Source of the DNA: Labilibaculum sp. K2S
GTDB taxonomy: Bacteria; Bacteroidota; Bacteroidia; Bacteroidales; Marinifilaceae
Assembly (NCBI RefSeq): GCF_030372765.1
Contig: NZ_JAUCMW010000001.1
Location: 468,928 to 532,927 of the forward strand
Direction of reading: 5' to 3'
DNA length: 64,000 nt
Position numbers and translations under genes: made by a program. A model generated the notes under the pieces. It worked only from the letters and a program-made list of their open reading frames with translations, did not search any database and had not been told where the DNA came from. Positions 1 to 9,155 of this stretch are shown here, one piece after another (within the stretch, counting starts at the first letter, position 1; each line of letters starts with the position of its first letter).

Positions 1-9
1 GTGAACGAT

Positions 10-50
10 TCTCCCATTTTAAGGGGAGATGTCCGAAGGACAGAGGGGTG
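10..50. repeat. Hairpin repeat, copy 1 (flanks DUF559 gene)
   Basis: A 41-base unit that recurs almost unchanged at 589-630. It contains a CTCCC/GGGGAG stem followed by a GTCC-GAA-GGAC mini-hairpin and then AGAGGGGTG. Both copies have the same orientation and bracket the DUF559 gene. From memory, similar units often sit beside DUF559 genes in Bacteroidota; no database check was possible. Confidence 0.8.
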
Positions 51-59
51 TGTTTTATT

Positions 60-464
60 TTAATTTTTACGATTCCTTTTAAATGCAGGATCGTTATTAT
101 GTTTTTTAAATGAGCTTTTTATCTTTTCAAGGATGTCTGGTACATTTGATAATTCTTCATTTTTGACTCGTACTACAGTAATATTTAAATTGGTTAAGAT
201 TTTATCACGATTTTCATCCCTCTCTTTGGTGAAATCATGAATTTTACCATCTAATTCAATGGCTAATTTTTCTGCTTCGCAATAAAAATCCGGTACAAAA
301 AAGAAGTATTCGTCAGCATACGATTCATAAACTATTGCATGTTGTCGAATAAACTTTCGCCCGAGCAGTTGTCGCTTGCGAATATGCTTCCATAATAAGT
401 CTTCCGATTTGGTCGTGTTTTGTTTTAGTTTACTCTTACACTTTATTATTTCGTGAAATTTCAT
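60..464 (-). CDS. DUF559 domain protein, PD-(D/E)XK endonuclease-like
   Basis: A 134-residue protein matching the DUF559 family, which has a Vsr/PD-(D/E)XK-type nuclease fold. The candidate catalytic core is visible as D59 in FVPDFYC and E70 in AIELDGKIHD, followed by the usual strand VVRVKNEE and a C-terminal helix. Family members are small stand-alone proteins of about 115-140 residues, so this one looks complete. Its cellular role is not established. The gene is flanked by two direct copies of a hairpin repeat (10-50 and 589-630), which suggests that gene and repeat move as a unit. The C-terminal tail is basic and rich in Asn and Lys. Confidence 0.85.
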   Translation of the reverse strand: MKFHEIIKCKSKLKQNTTKSEDLLWKHIRKRQLLGRKFIRQHAIVYESYADEYFFFVPDFYCEAEKLAIELDGKIHDFTKERDENRDKILTNLNITVVRVKNEELSNVPDILEKIKSSFKKHNNDPAFKRNRKN

Positions 465-588
465 TGTCTTTTATAATTTTACCCCTTCGCCTGTTGGCAC
501 TTTGTTCACAATATTATTTCAAATTGCGTTCACGATCTTCACTTCGTTACGGTACCCTCAAGAAGGGAAGATTTGGTTTGTGACGGTT

Positions 589-630
589 TCTCCCTTTTTT
601 AAGGGAAGATGTCCGAAGGACAGAGGGGTG
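589..630. repeat. Hairpin repeat, copy 2 (flanks DUF559 gene)
   Basis: Second copy of the unit at 10-50, with the same 3' half (GATGTCCGAAGGACAGAGGG is identical) and a slightly diverged first stem (TCTCCCTT/AAGGGAAGA). It lies in the 197-base gap between the DUF559 and GNAT genes. Nothing else is recognised in that gap. Confidence 0.8.
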
Positions 631-661
631 TTTTATTTCCTGCTTTTAAGAATTAGTGATC

Positions 662-1516
662 TTACAATTCCATTATCATTTCAAACTGTTTCCCGCTAAC
701 TAAAATTGAGTTTGATTTCAGGAATTCCGTAATCGACCCGCACTCTATTTCTGTATTTAGGCATTTTATAGAGTCGTGCTGATTCAATTTCACCATTTCT
801 TTAAGAAGCAGACTGCCAATGCCTTTTCGTCTGTGTTTTGGCTCAACCGCTATTTGGGTAATGTCACCCGATTTTGCTTCGAAAATACCATAAGCCAATA
901 GTTGCTCTCCCTTAAAAACTCCCAGTAGTTTAAAATTATCCGGTTTTCTTGATATTGCTTCGAAGCTATTTTGCCAGGATGGTACGAAATCACAGAATGA
1001 GCTCTGTTTTTCGGCTTGCGGTAAATCGATTGACTTAAGAGCATAGGCAGGATTTAATTGCAGGGAATCAACTTTTATTTCTTCATTTTTCTGAACGAAA
1101 TAGTTGAACTCACGGCTCACGCAAAAACCTAGCTTTTTATATACTGATATTGCTTTTGTATTGTGCTGCAATACCTCCAGCAAGTACTGCGAAATACCGG
1201 CTTCTTTTAGAAATGGAATTGAGTAATTGAATATTTTGCCTGCCAATCCTTGTCCCCGATATTCTTTGATAGTTCCGGTTCCTGTATCGTAGGCCATTTT
1301 AATTCCATTAAAAGAACCAATCCCATTGCAGGTAAAGGCTGCCAATTTATTGTCATCAAAAGCACCAAAGGATAGTTCAGGAACGAATCCTCTGCGGTGC
1401 AGCATCGTTTTTAATTCAACACTGTCGAATTGTATTTCATAATCGTTAAATGCTTGACTAAAAGCTTCAAAAAGGTCAGGAAAAGGAATTCCTGCTAAAG
1501 ATTTTATTGTAATCAT
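662..1516 (-). CDS. GNAT family N-acetyltransferase, tandem two-domain
   Basis: A 284-residue protein with two GNAT folds. The N-terminal half carries an acetyl-CoA-binding motif A of the form EYRGQGLAGKIF at about residues 84-96, followed by the typical SVYKKLGF ending of a GNAT domain. The C-terminal half has a second, more canonical motif A, VEPKHRRKGIGSLLLKEM, at about residues 222-240. Such proteins transfer an acetyl group from acetyl-CoA to an amine; the substrate cannot be read from the sequence. The first domain resembles single-domain acetyltransferases, so one domain may be structural. Monocistronic, with ATG start at 1516. Confidence 0.9.
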   Translation of the reverse strand: MITIKSLAGIPFPDLFEAFSQAFNDYEIQFDSVELKTMLHRRGFVPELSFGAFDDNKLAAFTCNGIGSFNGIKMAYDTGTGTIKEYRGQGLAGKIFNYSIPFLKEAGISQYLLEVLQHNTKAISVYKKLGFCVSREFNYFVQKNEEIKVDSLQLNPAYALKSIDLPQAEKQSSFCDFVPSWQNSFEAISRKPDNFKLLGVFKGEQLLAYGIFEAKSGDITQIAVEPKHRRKGIGSLLLKEMVKLNQHDSIKCLNTEIECGSITEFLKSNSILVSGKQFEMIMEL

Positions 1517-1743
1517 GATCAGCTTACTTGTTTTGAATGAAGTTTGAATCCGAATTTATCAAAAGCTCATTGATAAACAAAACATGCAGTATAATTAATT
1601 GGCGGAATATTCTCTGCTGTTTCTAAATTTGATTTGTTATGAATATCCATTTGATAGATTGGCTGTTATTATCTGCAATTTTTATATTGTACAAAGAGAT
1701 AAAAAGCTGTAACTTAAGTGTTATTCACCTAAAACTGGTTGTT

Positions 1744-2526
1744 ATGAAAAAAATATTACTATTTGTTGCTATGGTATTGTTTTGTGGAATTGGCATGGCA
1801 CAGCAGGAACGGTTTCTGGTTTTTGAATTTATGAAAGTTCCCAACAATCAGGAAACGAATTATTGGGAGACAGAAACTTTTTGGGAAAAAATACATGCTG
1901 AACGTTTTAAAAGCGGAGAAATTAAAGGCTGGGATTTATGGTCATTAAAACCTGGAGGAACAGAACAGGGCTATCAGTATGTAACTGTGACGATCTACGA
2001 CGATCCGGTAAAAGCTTTATCGGATGGAGATGTGTGGAGTGCTGCTAAAAAGGCTTATCCAAACATGTCGGATGAGGAGTTAAGGAAAGCATTGCAGGAT
2101 GGTGAGAAATCGAGAGAACTTAGTAAAAGAATGTTTTTAAAAGTAATTAAGACCACGGATGATAATTTTACGATGGATATAGGAACTGTTATGAGAATGA
2201 ACTTTATGGAGGCAACTAATGGTAAAACAGATGAGTATGAGAAGGCTGAGATAAATCTTTTTCTTCCAATGCATCAGAAAAGAGTAGAAGCCGGAACCAT
2301 GAGTCATTGGGCTTTGGCAAGAGTACTGATGCCTTCGGGCAGTAAAGTTCCGACTACTCATATGACTTTCGATATGTTTAAAGATTATCTTCATTATTTT
2401 GATGCCTATGGCCGTAATGAAGTATTTAATGTTGATGCCGAAACACAAATGAAAATAGACGAAGCAGTAAAAACAAGAGATCTGAATTGGACTTATTTGG
2501 GAACCTTGAAGAAAACTGTGAAATAG
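1744..2526 (+). CDS. Secreted hypothetical protein
   Basis: A 260-residue protein with a clear Sec signal peptide (MKKILLFVAMVLFCGIGMAQ, cleavage near A19-Q20). The frame is open further upstream to 1639, but the signal peptide begins at the ATG at 1744, which I take as the start. The mature part is rich in aromatic and charged residues (NYWETETFWEKIHAERFKSG) and has no motif I recognise. The repeated pattern of W, Y and E/K-rich helices could be a dimeric alpha/beta-barrel-like fold, but this is only a guess. Probably periplasmic. Transcription ends at a strong hairpin at 2544-2575. Confidence 0.75.
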   Translation: MKKILLFVAMVLFCGIGMAQQERFLVFEFMKVPNNQETNYWETETFWEKIHAERFKSGEIKGWDLWSLKPGGTEQGYQYVTVTIYDDPVKALSDGDVWSAAKKAYPNMSDEELRKALQDGEKSRELSKRMFLKVIKTTDDNFTMDIGTVMRMNFMEATNGKTDEYEKAEINLFLPMHQKRVEAGTMSHWALARVLMPSGSKVPTTHMTFDMFKDYLHYFDAYGRNEVFNVDAETQMKIDEAVKTRDLNWTYLGTLKKTVK

Positions 2527-2543
2527 ATGATTATACCACTATT

Positions 2544-2579
2544 AAAAGAGTATTTCTGTTTGGAAATACTCTTTTTTTT
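2544..2579 (+). terminator. Rho-independent terminator
   Basis: A perfect 13-bp stem (AAAAGAGTATTTC, 2544-2556, with its complement at 2563-2575), a 6-base loop and a run of T. It lies 17 bases after the stop of the secreted protein at 1744-2526. It sits between convergent genes and probably serves both. Confidence 0.9.
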
Positions 2580-2601
2580 GTTGAAAAAATTTGCTCATGC
2601 A

Positions 2602-4872
2602 TTATTTTCTGGTTTCATCTTTTGTTTGTTTTTGAATACTTTCTACTATGTTTTCTAGTTTTTCAGTTGGTTTCAGATCGAGCTTTTTTCTTAGGCGATA
2701 ACGAGCAGTATTTACACTCGAGGGTGAAATTAGGAGTATTCCTGCCATTTCACGTGTTGTTAAGCCAAGCTTGATTAGAATAAAAAGCATGATCTCATTT
2801 CGGGAGAGAAATGGATATTTGTGTTTAAGAGTACCAATGAAGTGAGGATTTTTCCGGGAGAATAAGAAAAGGTAATCATCCCAATCTTCTTCAGTACTTA
2901 GTTTCGAGCTGAGCAGACATTCTATTTCGTTAAATTCAGAATTGTTTGGGGCGATGAGTTGATTCTGCTTTAGTTTTGCATTTAGCTCTTCAATAATAAT
3001 CTCCTTAGCTTGAATTAAATCCTTCGACTTTAAAATGGTCGATTTGTGCTGTTTTGATTGCTTTTCCAATTCTTTTTGTGCCAATTCCTTTTTGTTGATT
3101 TCAATATGAAATTTTTTGGTTCTTCGTTTCAGATATAGAAAAAGGAATCCAGATAGAATCAGGCACGAGGAAATGTAAAAGATTCGTAGTAGAGAAATTC
3201 GATTGAATAGCCGTTTGTTTTCTTTCGTAAGCAGATCTTTTTCTTTTTTTGCCAGCAACATGGCGAAATTGCTGTCTTTTTTATACAAAGCCAGAGTCTG
3301 ATCCCGTTCACGAATTTTTGAATTAATTTTATCTGTCTCGGCAAGGTAAAAATAGGCACTGTCAGGCTGTTGCAATTTTTTATAAATTATTGAAAGACTT
3401 TTTGCTGCATTGGCGCGTTCGTAAAGCCGTTTCATCGATTTGTAGTTTCTCCAACTGCTAAGAATATATTTTTTTGCCGGCAAAAGACTATCCATAGCCA
3501 TGTAGCACTTCCCTATGGTGAGTTTACTTAAATTGGCAGTAGGTTTTATATTGAATTTTTTTGCTAAATGTTGGGCTTGTATGGCGTGTTTTAATGCTAC
3601 GTCTGGTTCCGAATAAAATTTTAAAATGTTTTCTGCTTTATAAATGTGATAGGTGGCCATAAATTTTTGGTCTTGGCAATTGGCAAGTAAGTTTTCTGCA
3701 GCGGTCAAATAATACAAGCTTGAATCCTTTTCGTTGTTTAACATGCAACTAATGGCGAGATCAAGATTTACTTCAGCAACTTTGGCTTTTAATCCTAAAC
3801 TTTGATTGCAACTCAATGATTTTTTGTAATACTTTTTGGCATCCTTATAGTTATTCCATTTTGCCATGAGATTTCCTAGCTGTAGATAACCTATTGCAAT
3901 TCCTATGCTATCTTTTCTGTTGTGAAATATTTCTATTCCATTGTAAAGAAGAGATACACCGGCTCGTAAATCACCAATGTGCTCGTAGCATTTACCTAAA
4001 TTGGTATTTATATAGGAAATCATATTGGTGTCGTCCTGTTCTTGCGCAAGAGTCAGGGCCTTTTTATAATTGATAATTGCTTTGTCATACTCGCCTTTTG
4101 ATGTGTACAAAACACCTAAGTAGGCTAAGTCCTGAAAGTTGTCTTTCCAATTCGTACTGTTTTGACTAATTTCTACGGCTTTTAATAAATAGTTTTCAGC
4201 CTTTATTAAATCAGAATTTTGATTGTAAAGAAAAGCGATATTGGAGTAATAGGCTCGTTTGATGTTATCCGATACGTTCTTGTTTTTTTCAATGAGAGAA
4301 TTGAAAAGTTCAATTCCTTCCGACATTTTGGAGGCATACCAATAACAGTAAGTCATTTGTTTCAAAACACCTTTGCAATATTCTCCAATGTGTTTGTTTT
4401 CCTCTTCAGCAAGAATTTTCATTGAATGATTGTATGCTTTCTGATAAAGGTCTATGGCTTTTGGATATTCATGAAGGCGTTGGTAACACTTAGCTTTTAG
4501 GTATAGCCCCTGTACAATTTCATCTTTTTTCTTCAGCTTTTCAGCCAGTTCAAAAATCGCATCTGTCTTTTTTATAGCCTCCAGATATTTCTGTTTCGAA
4601 AATAAACCAGAGCCCCAGTAAAGAGTTGATTTAAGAAGGGCAATAGAGTCGTTTAATGCAATGGACTGTTCGTGGCATCGCGAGGCATAATAGATAATTG
4701 TATCACCATTTTCACCATAACCAAATGTCTCAGCAATTTTCAAATTTGTTTGAAGTTGTTCTGTTCCGAATTGTGTTTTAGAAATAAGGATCAGTGAATC
4801 GATTTTTGACTGAGGATATCCTGAAATAGAAACGAGAAATAGGAGGAGTGAGAGGATTTTTTTGGCTGTCAT
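2602..4872 (-). CDS. TPR - transmembrane - LuxR-type HTH regulator
   Basis: A 756-residue protein of the Bacteroidota-specific layout: a signal peptide or N-terminal anchor (residues 1-21), about ten tetratricopeptide-like repeats (about 40-540), one membrane helix (about 562-580, LLRIFYISSCLILSGFLFL), a charged coiled coil, and a C-terminal LuxR/GerE-like helix-turn-helix (about 700-745: SRNEIMLFILIKLGLTTREM...SSVNTARYRLRKKL). The TPR region lies outside the cytoplasm and the HTH inside, so the protein may couple an envelope signal to transcription. Targets are unknown. It is divergent from 5253-9009 and convergent with 1744-2526; the divergent secreted-protein operon is a candidate target by position only. 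Confidence 0.88.
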   Translation of the reverse strand: MTAKKILSLLLFLVSISGYPQSKIDSLILISKTQFGTEQLQTNLKIAETFGYGENGDTIIYYASRCHEQSIALNDSIALLKSTLYWGSGLFSKQKYLEAIKKTDAIFELAEKLKKKDEIVQGLYLKAKCYQRLHEYPKAIDLYQKAYNHSMKILAEEENKHIGEYCKGVLKQMTYCYWYASKMSEGIELFNSLIEKNKNVSDNIKRAYYSNIAFLYNQNSDLIKAENYLLKAVEISQNSTNWKDNFQDLAYLGVLYTSKGEYDKAIINYKKALTLAQEQDDTNMISYINTNLGKCYEHIGDLRAGVSLLYNGIEIFHNRKDSIGIAIGYLQLGNLMAKWNNYKDAKKYYKKSLSCNQSLGLKAKVAEVNLDLAISCMLNNEKDSSLYYLTAAENLLANCQDQKFMATYHIYKAENILKFYSEPDVALKHAIQAQHLAKKFNIKPTANLSKLTIGKCYMAMDSLLPAKKYILSSWRNYKSMKRLYERANAAKSLSIIYKKLQQPDSAYFYLAETDKINSKIRERDQTLALYKKDSNFAMLLAKKEKDLLTKENKRLFNRISLLRIFYISSCLILSGFLFLYLKRRTKKFHIEINKKELAQKELEKQSKQHKSTILKSKDLIQAKEIIIEELNAKLKQNQLIAPNNSEFNEIECLLSSKLSTEEDWDDYLFLFSRKNPHFIGTLKHKYPFLSRNEIMLFILIKLGLTTREMAGILLISPSSVNTARYRLRKKLDLKPTEKLENIVESIQKQTKDETRK

Positions 4873-5252
4873 AAATAAGAATAATGTAAAGGGTAGCCAA
4901 ATGTAAAAAAAATAAGATGAAATCCGGCAATGTTGAATACGTGTTAATGGAGTGTTTCATAACAGGCTGTAATTAAGATAGTAAATCAAAAAGGATGTAA
5001 ATGTCTATTGTAATGTCTATTGGTGTTGTTTCTCATTTATAGGGGGTTTGTTCATATTTGCGATGCTTGCTGCAGAGAGCTTGAGATTATGATGAAAGCC
5101 TTGTTCTGGCAGGCTGGTATTTGAATAGGATAGACACAAATAATTGCAAAAGCAATGTGACTAGGATGGATGATTTTTAGGTTGCCTGCAGCTTAATTTT
5201 TTTGAAAAAGATACTTAAAATCAATTTATAATAATTATTAAATTTTAATGTA
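4873..5252. other. Divergent intergenic region, 380 bases
   Basis: Lies between the TPR-HTH regulator and the secreted-protein operon, so it must hold promoters for both directions. A short hairpin ATTGC-AAAA-GCAAT occurs near 5144-5157. The last 60 bases before 5253 are extremely AT-rich, as expected for a Bacteroidota translation start without a Shine-Dalgarno. No small gene or known RNA was recognised. Confidence 0.5.
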
Positions 5253-7484
5253 ATGAAGAAAAATCTACTCGTTTTACTTAGCTTGATTTTGATTCCTGTA
5301 TTGGGAAATTCTCAATCGTTTAAAGGGAAAGATAAAGTGAGTTTCTTTCAAGCTCCTGCAGAAAAGGTGAAATTTTCATCTGCAAATGTATTTTTATCAA
5401 CAGATAAAGCTTTACAGGAAGCTAAAAGAGAAACATCAAAAGCGAAAGTATCTAAGTTTGGTTCAAAATTAGGTGGTTTTGGTGCGACAATGGCTGGTGC
5501 AGTTAATAAAACCATCGATAAAGTTGCTGAAATCAACAAAATGATAGATGCAATTAAAGATGAAGAAGGCAGATTTGCGGTATGGAATTTTGTTCCTGCA
5601 TACATTAAGTATGACATGAATAGTGTAAAAGAGAAAGTAAATGTTGAAATTTTTGTTCTTTCAGAGTCACCTAAAACGGAGATGGGAACAGAGGAAAGAA
5701 TGCCAACAACAGCAGACAAAGAAGGTTACTATCTTGTTCCTTGGAGTGTAAACTGCAGATATCAGGTGACATCAGCTCGGGGAGAGGTAATTTATGAGGA
5801 TAATTTAGGTTTGGTTTCCGGTAAAACCAAAACTAAAAAATACACACCCGCGGCACCGGCAAAACTTGGAAGTATTTCCCAGGCACCTGCTAATGATGCT
5901 CTTTCAGTTTCAGATGAAATTGGTGTGAACGAAGCTTACAAAAGAGTTCACAAAGAAGTATTCTCACATTTTGGATTTGGTCAGTTTACTGTGGCTGCAA
6001 AATTGGGAAGTATCAAAGAAATTAAAGAATTGAATAAACTTACCAAGCCAACTGTTGCTTTATTTGAAAATAAGAAGGGTTTATTGCTAAATAAAGATGA
6101 GAAAGCAACATTAGCGGACTATATTAAGGTTTTGGAGCCAAATATCAGCAAATGCTCTGATAAGACAAGATGGGTTGCCTATCACAATTTATCGTTGTGT
6201 TACGCATGGATGGAAAATGTTGAAAAATCTCAGGAGTACTTGAAGAAGTATACCGGCGAAATAGAGGATACTTTCGGGAAAATTAAAGTTTTTAATCAAC
6301 TGGTTAAAGGAGAGCTATCTAAAGAGCAACGTGTTGCTGCCAAAGCGAAATATGGATCTATAGCTATCGGTACTAAGGATATGAAGAAATATTCAAATTA
6401 TAAAGACATTGAATGTTTCGTAAATTATTATCCTAAAGGGGCAAATGCATATCCGGCCTTATTGACTACTATCAACCGAAACTTGTCGCAGTTTGTAGAT
6501 TTCTATGCACATAACGATTTGCTGTGTCAGTTGTTCGAGCTTGATTATCCATTTCAATTCCTTCCTTTACAGGACTTTAAAGGATTGCCAAAAAACATGA
6601 TTGGGCAAATAACTAAAGAAGGTGACGAGCCAATTGATTTTACTGTGAAGTTTGATAGCAAACGCAGAGTAAAAAAATTGGAAGCCAGCCAAATTGGTAT
6701 TGCTGAGGATGGATCAAAAGACAAAATTATTACTCGTGATATCAAGCCTGTTTATAACGAAGCGGGTAAATATGCTTATATGGAAGTAAACGCAGGAATG
6801 TTTGCAGAATATTATGGCAAGACTACTTCCTATACAAAGATTAATGAGATCAGCGATCCTTTGGTTGGAGCTACTCATGGTGCAGCCAATAATATCACCA
6901 AAAATATCGGCTTTTTGGGAGGTAAAGTAAGTGAGGAAGATGTACAGTTAATGGTTGATCTTGAGGGCAAAATTTACTTTAAAGGAAAGTCGGCTTTACC
7001 ACGGGTAAATGCCATTTTCAAGGATCTTTTAAATGCCAATGGATTTGTTCCTAAAAGACCAAAAACCACAACAGAATTCGAAACGATTGCTTCTATTAAC
7101 GAAGATGGTGTCTTCACTGAATGGAACTGGAATGGTACAACCCACACCCATTTAGCTGGTTCGAAAGGGGTTGGACAACAAAATATCAATGCCGATAAAA
7201 TGATTAGAGATATGAAGTTTTCTTCTGTTGATGACCATGGTAATCCTATGAAAATTCATTACGATTTAGATTTAGCAGGTAAGTTATCGATGAACGAGAG
7301 AATGAGTTTCAAAGGCTTTATGAATTATGCATTCCTTGCTGGAGCCGGTCCTCAGGTTAGTTCTGATAATTTTACTATTGATACCGGTATGGATTGGGAT
7401 TGTGAGTTTGTTTACGATGCCCAAGGAAACTGGACAGAGATGAAAGTTGGTCCTTATAAAGCAACCAGAACTTTTAAATATTAA
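5253..7484 (+). CDS. Secreted hypothetical protein, first gene of a three-gene operon
   Basis: A 743-residue protein with a Sec signal peptide (MKKNLLVLLSLILIPVLGNS). I do not recognise a named family. Residues about 75-95 form an Ala/Gly/Lys-rich amphipathic stretch (GSKLGGFGATMAGAVNKTID). Residues about 300-340 contain a TPR-like helical pair (WVAYHNLSLCYAWMENVEKSQEYLKKY). The C-terminal third alternates beta-rich segments that read like YD-type outer-surface modules (DDHGNPMKIHYDLDLAGK, YDAQGNWTEMKVG). The most likely location is the periplasm or the outer-membrane face. It is followed after 66 bases by two further secreted proteins, with a weak hairpin between them. Confidence 0.72.
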   Translation: MKKNLLVLLSLILIPVLGNSQSFKGKDKVSFFQAPAEKVKFSSANVFLSTDKALQEAKRETSKAKVSKFGSKLGGFGATMAGAVNKTIDKVAEINKMIDAIKDEEGRFAVWNFVPAYIKYDMNSVKEKVNVEIFVLSESPKTEMGTEERMPTTADKEGYYLVPWSVNCRYQVTSARGEVIYEDNLGLVSGKTKTKKYTPAAPAKLGSISQAPANDALSVSDEIGVNEAYKRVHKEVFSHFGFGQFTVAAKLGSIKEIKELNKLTKPTVALFENKKGLLLNKDEKATLADYIKVLEPNISKCSDKTRWVAYHNLSLCYAWMENVEKSQEYLKKYTGEIEDTFGKIKVFNQLVKGELSKEQRVAAKAKYGSIAIGTKDMKKYSNYKDIECFVNYYPKGANAYPALLTTINRNLSQFVDFYAHNDLLCQLFELDYPFQFLPLQDFKGLPKNMIGQITKEGDEPIDFTVKFDSKRRVKKLEASQIGIAEDGSKDKIITRDIKPVYNEAGKYAYMEVNAGMFAEYYGKTTSYTKINEISDPLVGATHGAANNITKNIGFLGGKVSEEDVQLMVDLEGKIYFKGKSALPRVNAIFKDLLNANGFVPKRPKTTTEFETIASINEDGVFTEWNWNGTTHTHLAGSKGVGQQNINADKMIRDMKFSSVDDHGNPMKIHYDLDLAGKLSMNERMSFKGFMNYAFLAGAGPQVSSDNFTIDTGMDWDCEFVYDAQGNWTEMKVGPYKATRTFKY

Positions 7485-7497
7485 TACAATTCAAGTG

Positions 7498-7524
7498 TTG
7501 GGCAGATCGTAAAGGTCTGTCCAA
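7498..7524 (+). terminator. Weak intercistronic hairpin
   Basis: TTGGGCAGA pairs with TCTGTCCAA (one G-U pair) around a 9-base loop, followed by an AT-rich but not T-only tract. It sits between the first and second genes of the secreted-protein operon and could reduce downstream expression or protect the upstream message. Confidence 0.45.
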
Positions 7525-7550
7525 TTATTTTATCCTAAAATAGAATTCTA

Positions 7551-8069
7551 ATGGTAAGAGACTTATTTAAACCGTTTACCGGATTTCTTTTTGCCTTTTT
7601 TTTACTGTTCTCCACGCAGGTTTCGGCACAATTGGTAAATGTAATTTCGACTTCGGCAGAAGACCAGCTAATTAAAAAGTACAATTTCTTTTCAATGGTT
7701 GAGGCTGAATCAGACATAGCAGTTGGACAAGAATGTGTTAAGGCAAAAAATATATCAGATTTGCCTCTTTTGTTCTTTAAAGAGGCAATGTTTACTCCCA
7801 ATCGTGCAATCGAAGTTCATTTTATGGATGCAAATAGTGAGAATATGGTATTGGAGCACAACAAAAGTGAAGATGATATCTTTTTCGTGAAATGCAGATT
7901 TGTGGTAGGAGAGTATTCAAAATCATGGTTTGTGCTTCTTGATGATCATGCTATTGTGTTGGAAAATTGTGCAACTCATAAATATTTAGGACTTACTGAA
8001 AAAGGAGATTTTTATCCTGTAAATGAGGTGAGGGATGCCTCACGTTTCGAATTAATACATCACTTTTAA
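7551..8069 (+). CDS. Secreted hypothetical protein, second gene of operon
   Basis: A 172-residue protein with an N-terminal signal sequence (hydrophobic core FLFAFFLLFSTQVSAQ, cleavage after about residue 25). The mature protein is small, acidic and beta-rich, ending DASRFELIHHF, with a KYLGL-containing segment reminiscent of beta-trefoil (ricin-like/fascin) sugar- or actin-binding folds. That resemblance is weak. No catalytic motif is visible. It sits 66 bases after the 743-residue protein and 10 bases before the next gene, so the three are likely cotranscribed and may form one envelope complex. Confidence 0.7.
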   Translation: MVRDLFKPFTGFLFAFFLLFSTQVSAQLVNVISTSAEDQLIKKYNFFSMVEAESDIAVGQECVKAKNISDLPLLFFKEAMFTPNRAIEVHFMDANSENMVLEHNKSEDDIFFVKCRFVVGEYSKSWFVLLDDHAIVLENCATHKYLGLTEKGDFYPVNEVRDASRFELIHHF

Positions 8070-8079
8070 TTTGTAAAAT

Positions 8080-9009
8080 ATGAAAAAGACATTGCTATTT
8101 TTGAGTCTGATCCTGTTTTGTGGTGTGTCAATCGCTCAGGAGATATTTGCTCCGGCTTTTAAAATGACTAAAGAACCTCTTTTGCGGCCTAAGATTTACA
8201 TTGAACCTGCTGCAGTAAACGGAGATGATATCCCTTTCGATATTGATACTTTACTGAAAAGTAATTTCGAATCGGGTAATTGGATTAATTCTCCAAGAGG
8301 TAAAGGTTTGCGCATAGAAAAGCACTGGAGAGATATGAAAATCTATTCGTTGGCAACTAGTAAAGAAGAGGCGGATGTAATTGTACAACCAAGATTGAAT
8401 TACGTAGCTAAATCAGAAAAAGTTGACACCTGGCTGCATGAATTTAATGGCCGGGGTGGCGTGAAAATTCCATTCAAAGAGGTTCGTGCAACAAATTCGC
8501 TTGATGTTAAGATAGTTCTTGATTTTAGGTATAAAGATAAGTCCACTTCTTCTGATACAATTTCATACGAAACGAAATCGGTATTGAAGAAAGGTAAAAA
8601 ATTGATATCGCTTGAGGAGATGAATGAGAAATTAGTGAAACAAATTGGCTCACAATTGTACTACTTACAGCACTTTGCCGAATGTAATATGATTTGCTAC
8701 CGTTTTCCTAAACTTAAGATAAAAGATAAAGAACTAAAGAATGATATAAAAACCATTCAAACTTTGTTGAATGAAGCCAGGTTAAGCGATGTGGCCAATA
8801 TCTACCGGAAAATTATTGATAAAGAATCTTCACCTGAAGCTCATTTATGCTTGGGTATTTGTTATGAATTGGCAGGAGATATCAAAAAGGCAGAAGCAGA
8901 GTTTAAACACAAAATTGACTTTCATATTAAAACGAGAATGAAATCTAATAATCAGATATATGATTATTTTCAATCACTAGGTATCACCTTGAAAGGAGTT
9001 GAGATTTAG
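8080..9009 (+). CDS. Secreted hypothetical protein with TPR-like C-terminus
   Basis: A 309-residue protein with a signal peptide (MKKTLLFLSLILFCGVSIAQ). The middle resembles bacterial proteins that compute a combined quantity from other lipoproteins (SLATSKEEADVIVQPRLNYV), reminiscent of LpoB/CsgG-type accessory folds, but I cannot confirm a family. Residues about 240-290 form a TPR-like pair (LSDVANIYRKIIDKESSPEA, CLGICYELAGDIKKAEAEF). Last gene of the operon; a strong terminator follows at 9038-9084. Function unknown, probably periplasmic. Confidence 0.72.
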   Translation: MKKTLLFLSLILFCGVSIAQEIFAPAFKMTKEPLLRPKIYIEPAAVNGDDIPFDIDTLLKSNFESGNWINSPRGKGLRIEKHWRDMKIYSLATSKEEADVIVQPRLNYVAKSEKVDTWLHEFNGRGGVKIPFKEVRATNSLDVKIVLDFRYKDKSTSSDTISYETKSVLKKGKKLISLEEMNEKLVKQIGSQLYYLQHFAECNMICYRFPKLKIKDKELKNDIKTIQTLLNEARLSDVANIYRKIIDKESSPEAHLCLGICYELAGDIKKAEAEFKHKIDFHIKTRMKSNNQIYDYFQSLGITLKGVEI

Positions 9010-9037
9010 TATAACATTATTGTATTTTAGTTAGAAA

Positions 9038-9084
9038 GAAATCCCGTTAATAGTGTTGGCACTATAGCGGGATTTGCTTTTTTT
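9038..9084 (+). terminator. Rho-independent terminator
   Basis: Outer stem AAATCCCG (9039-9046) with CGGGATTT (9068-9075), inner stem ATAGTG/CACTAT, then a T-rich run. It ends the three-gene secreted-protein operon. Confidence 0.88.
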
Positions 9085-9155
9085 CTTATATCCTGTTTTT
9101 GTAAAAGCGAGCATAAATGTGAATTTGACTAATACTGAAATTTCAACAGGCAAGA

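Noticed and set aside
502-699. 65-codon plus-strand frame through the repeat
   Set aside because: It is made of the hairpin repeat and the antisense of the GNAT gene end; no protein-like sequence.
5221-5252. Another copy of the uORF/hairpin leader before the secreted operon
   Set aside because: Only CTTAAAAT plus general AT-richness is shared; there is no stem around the start codon and no MKRP frame.
5348-5719. 123-codon frame antisense to the secreted protein
   Set aside because: Hydrophobic but low in complexity and fully inside a well-supported gene on the other strand.
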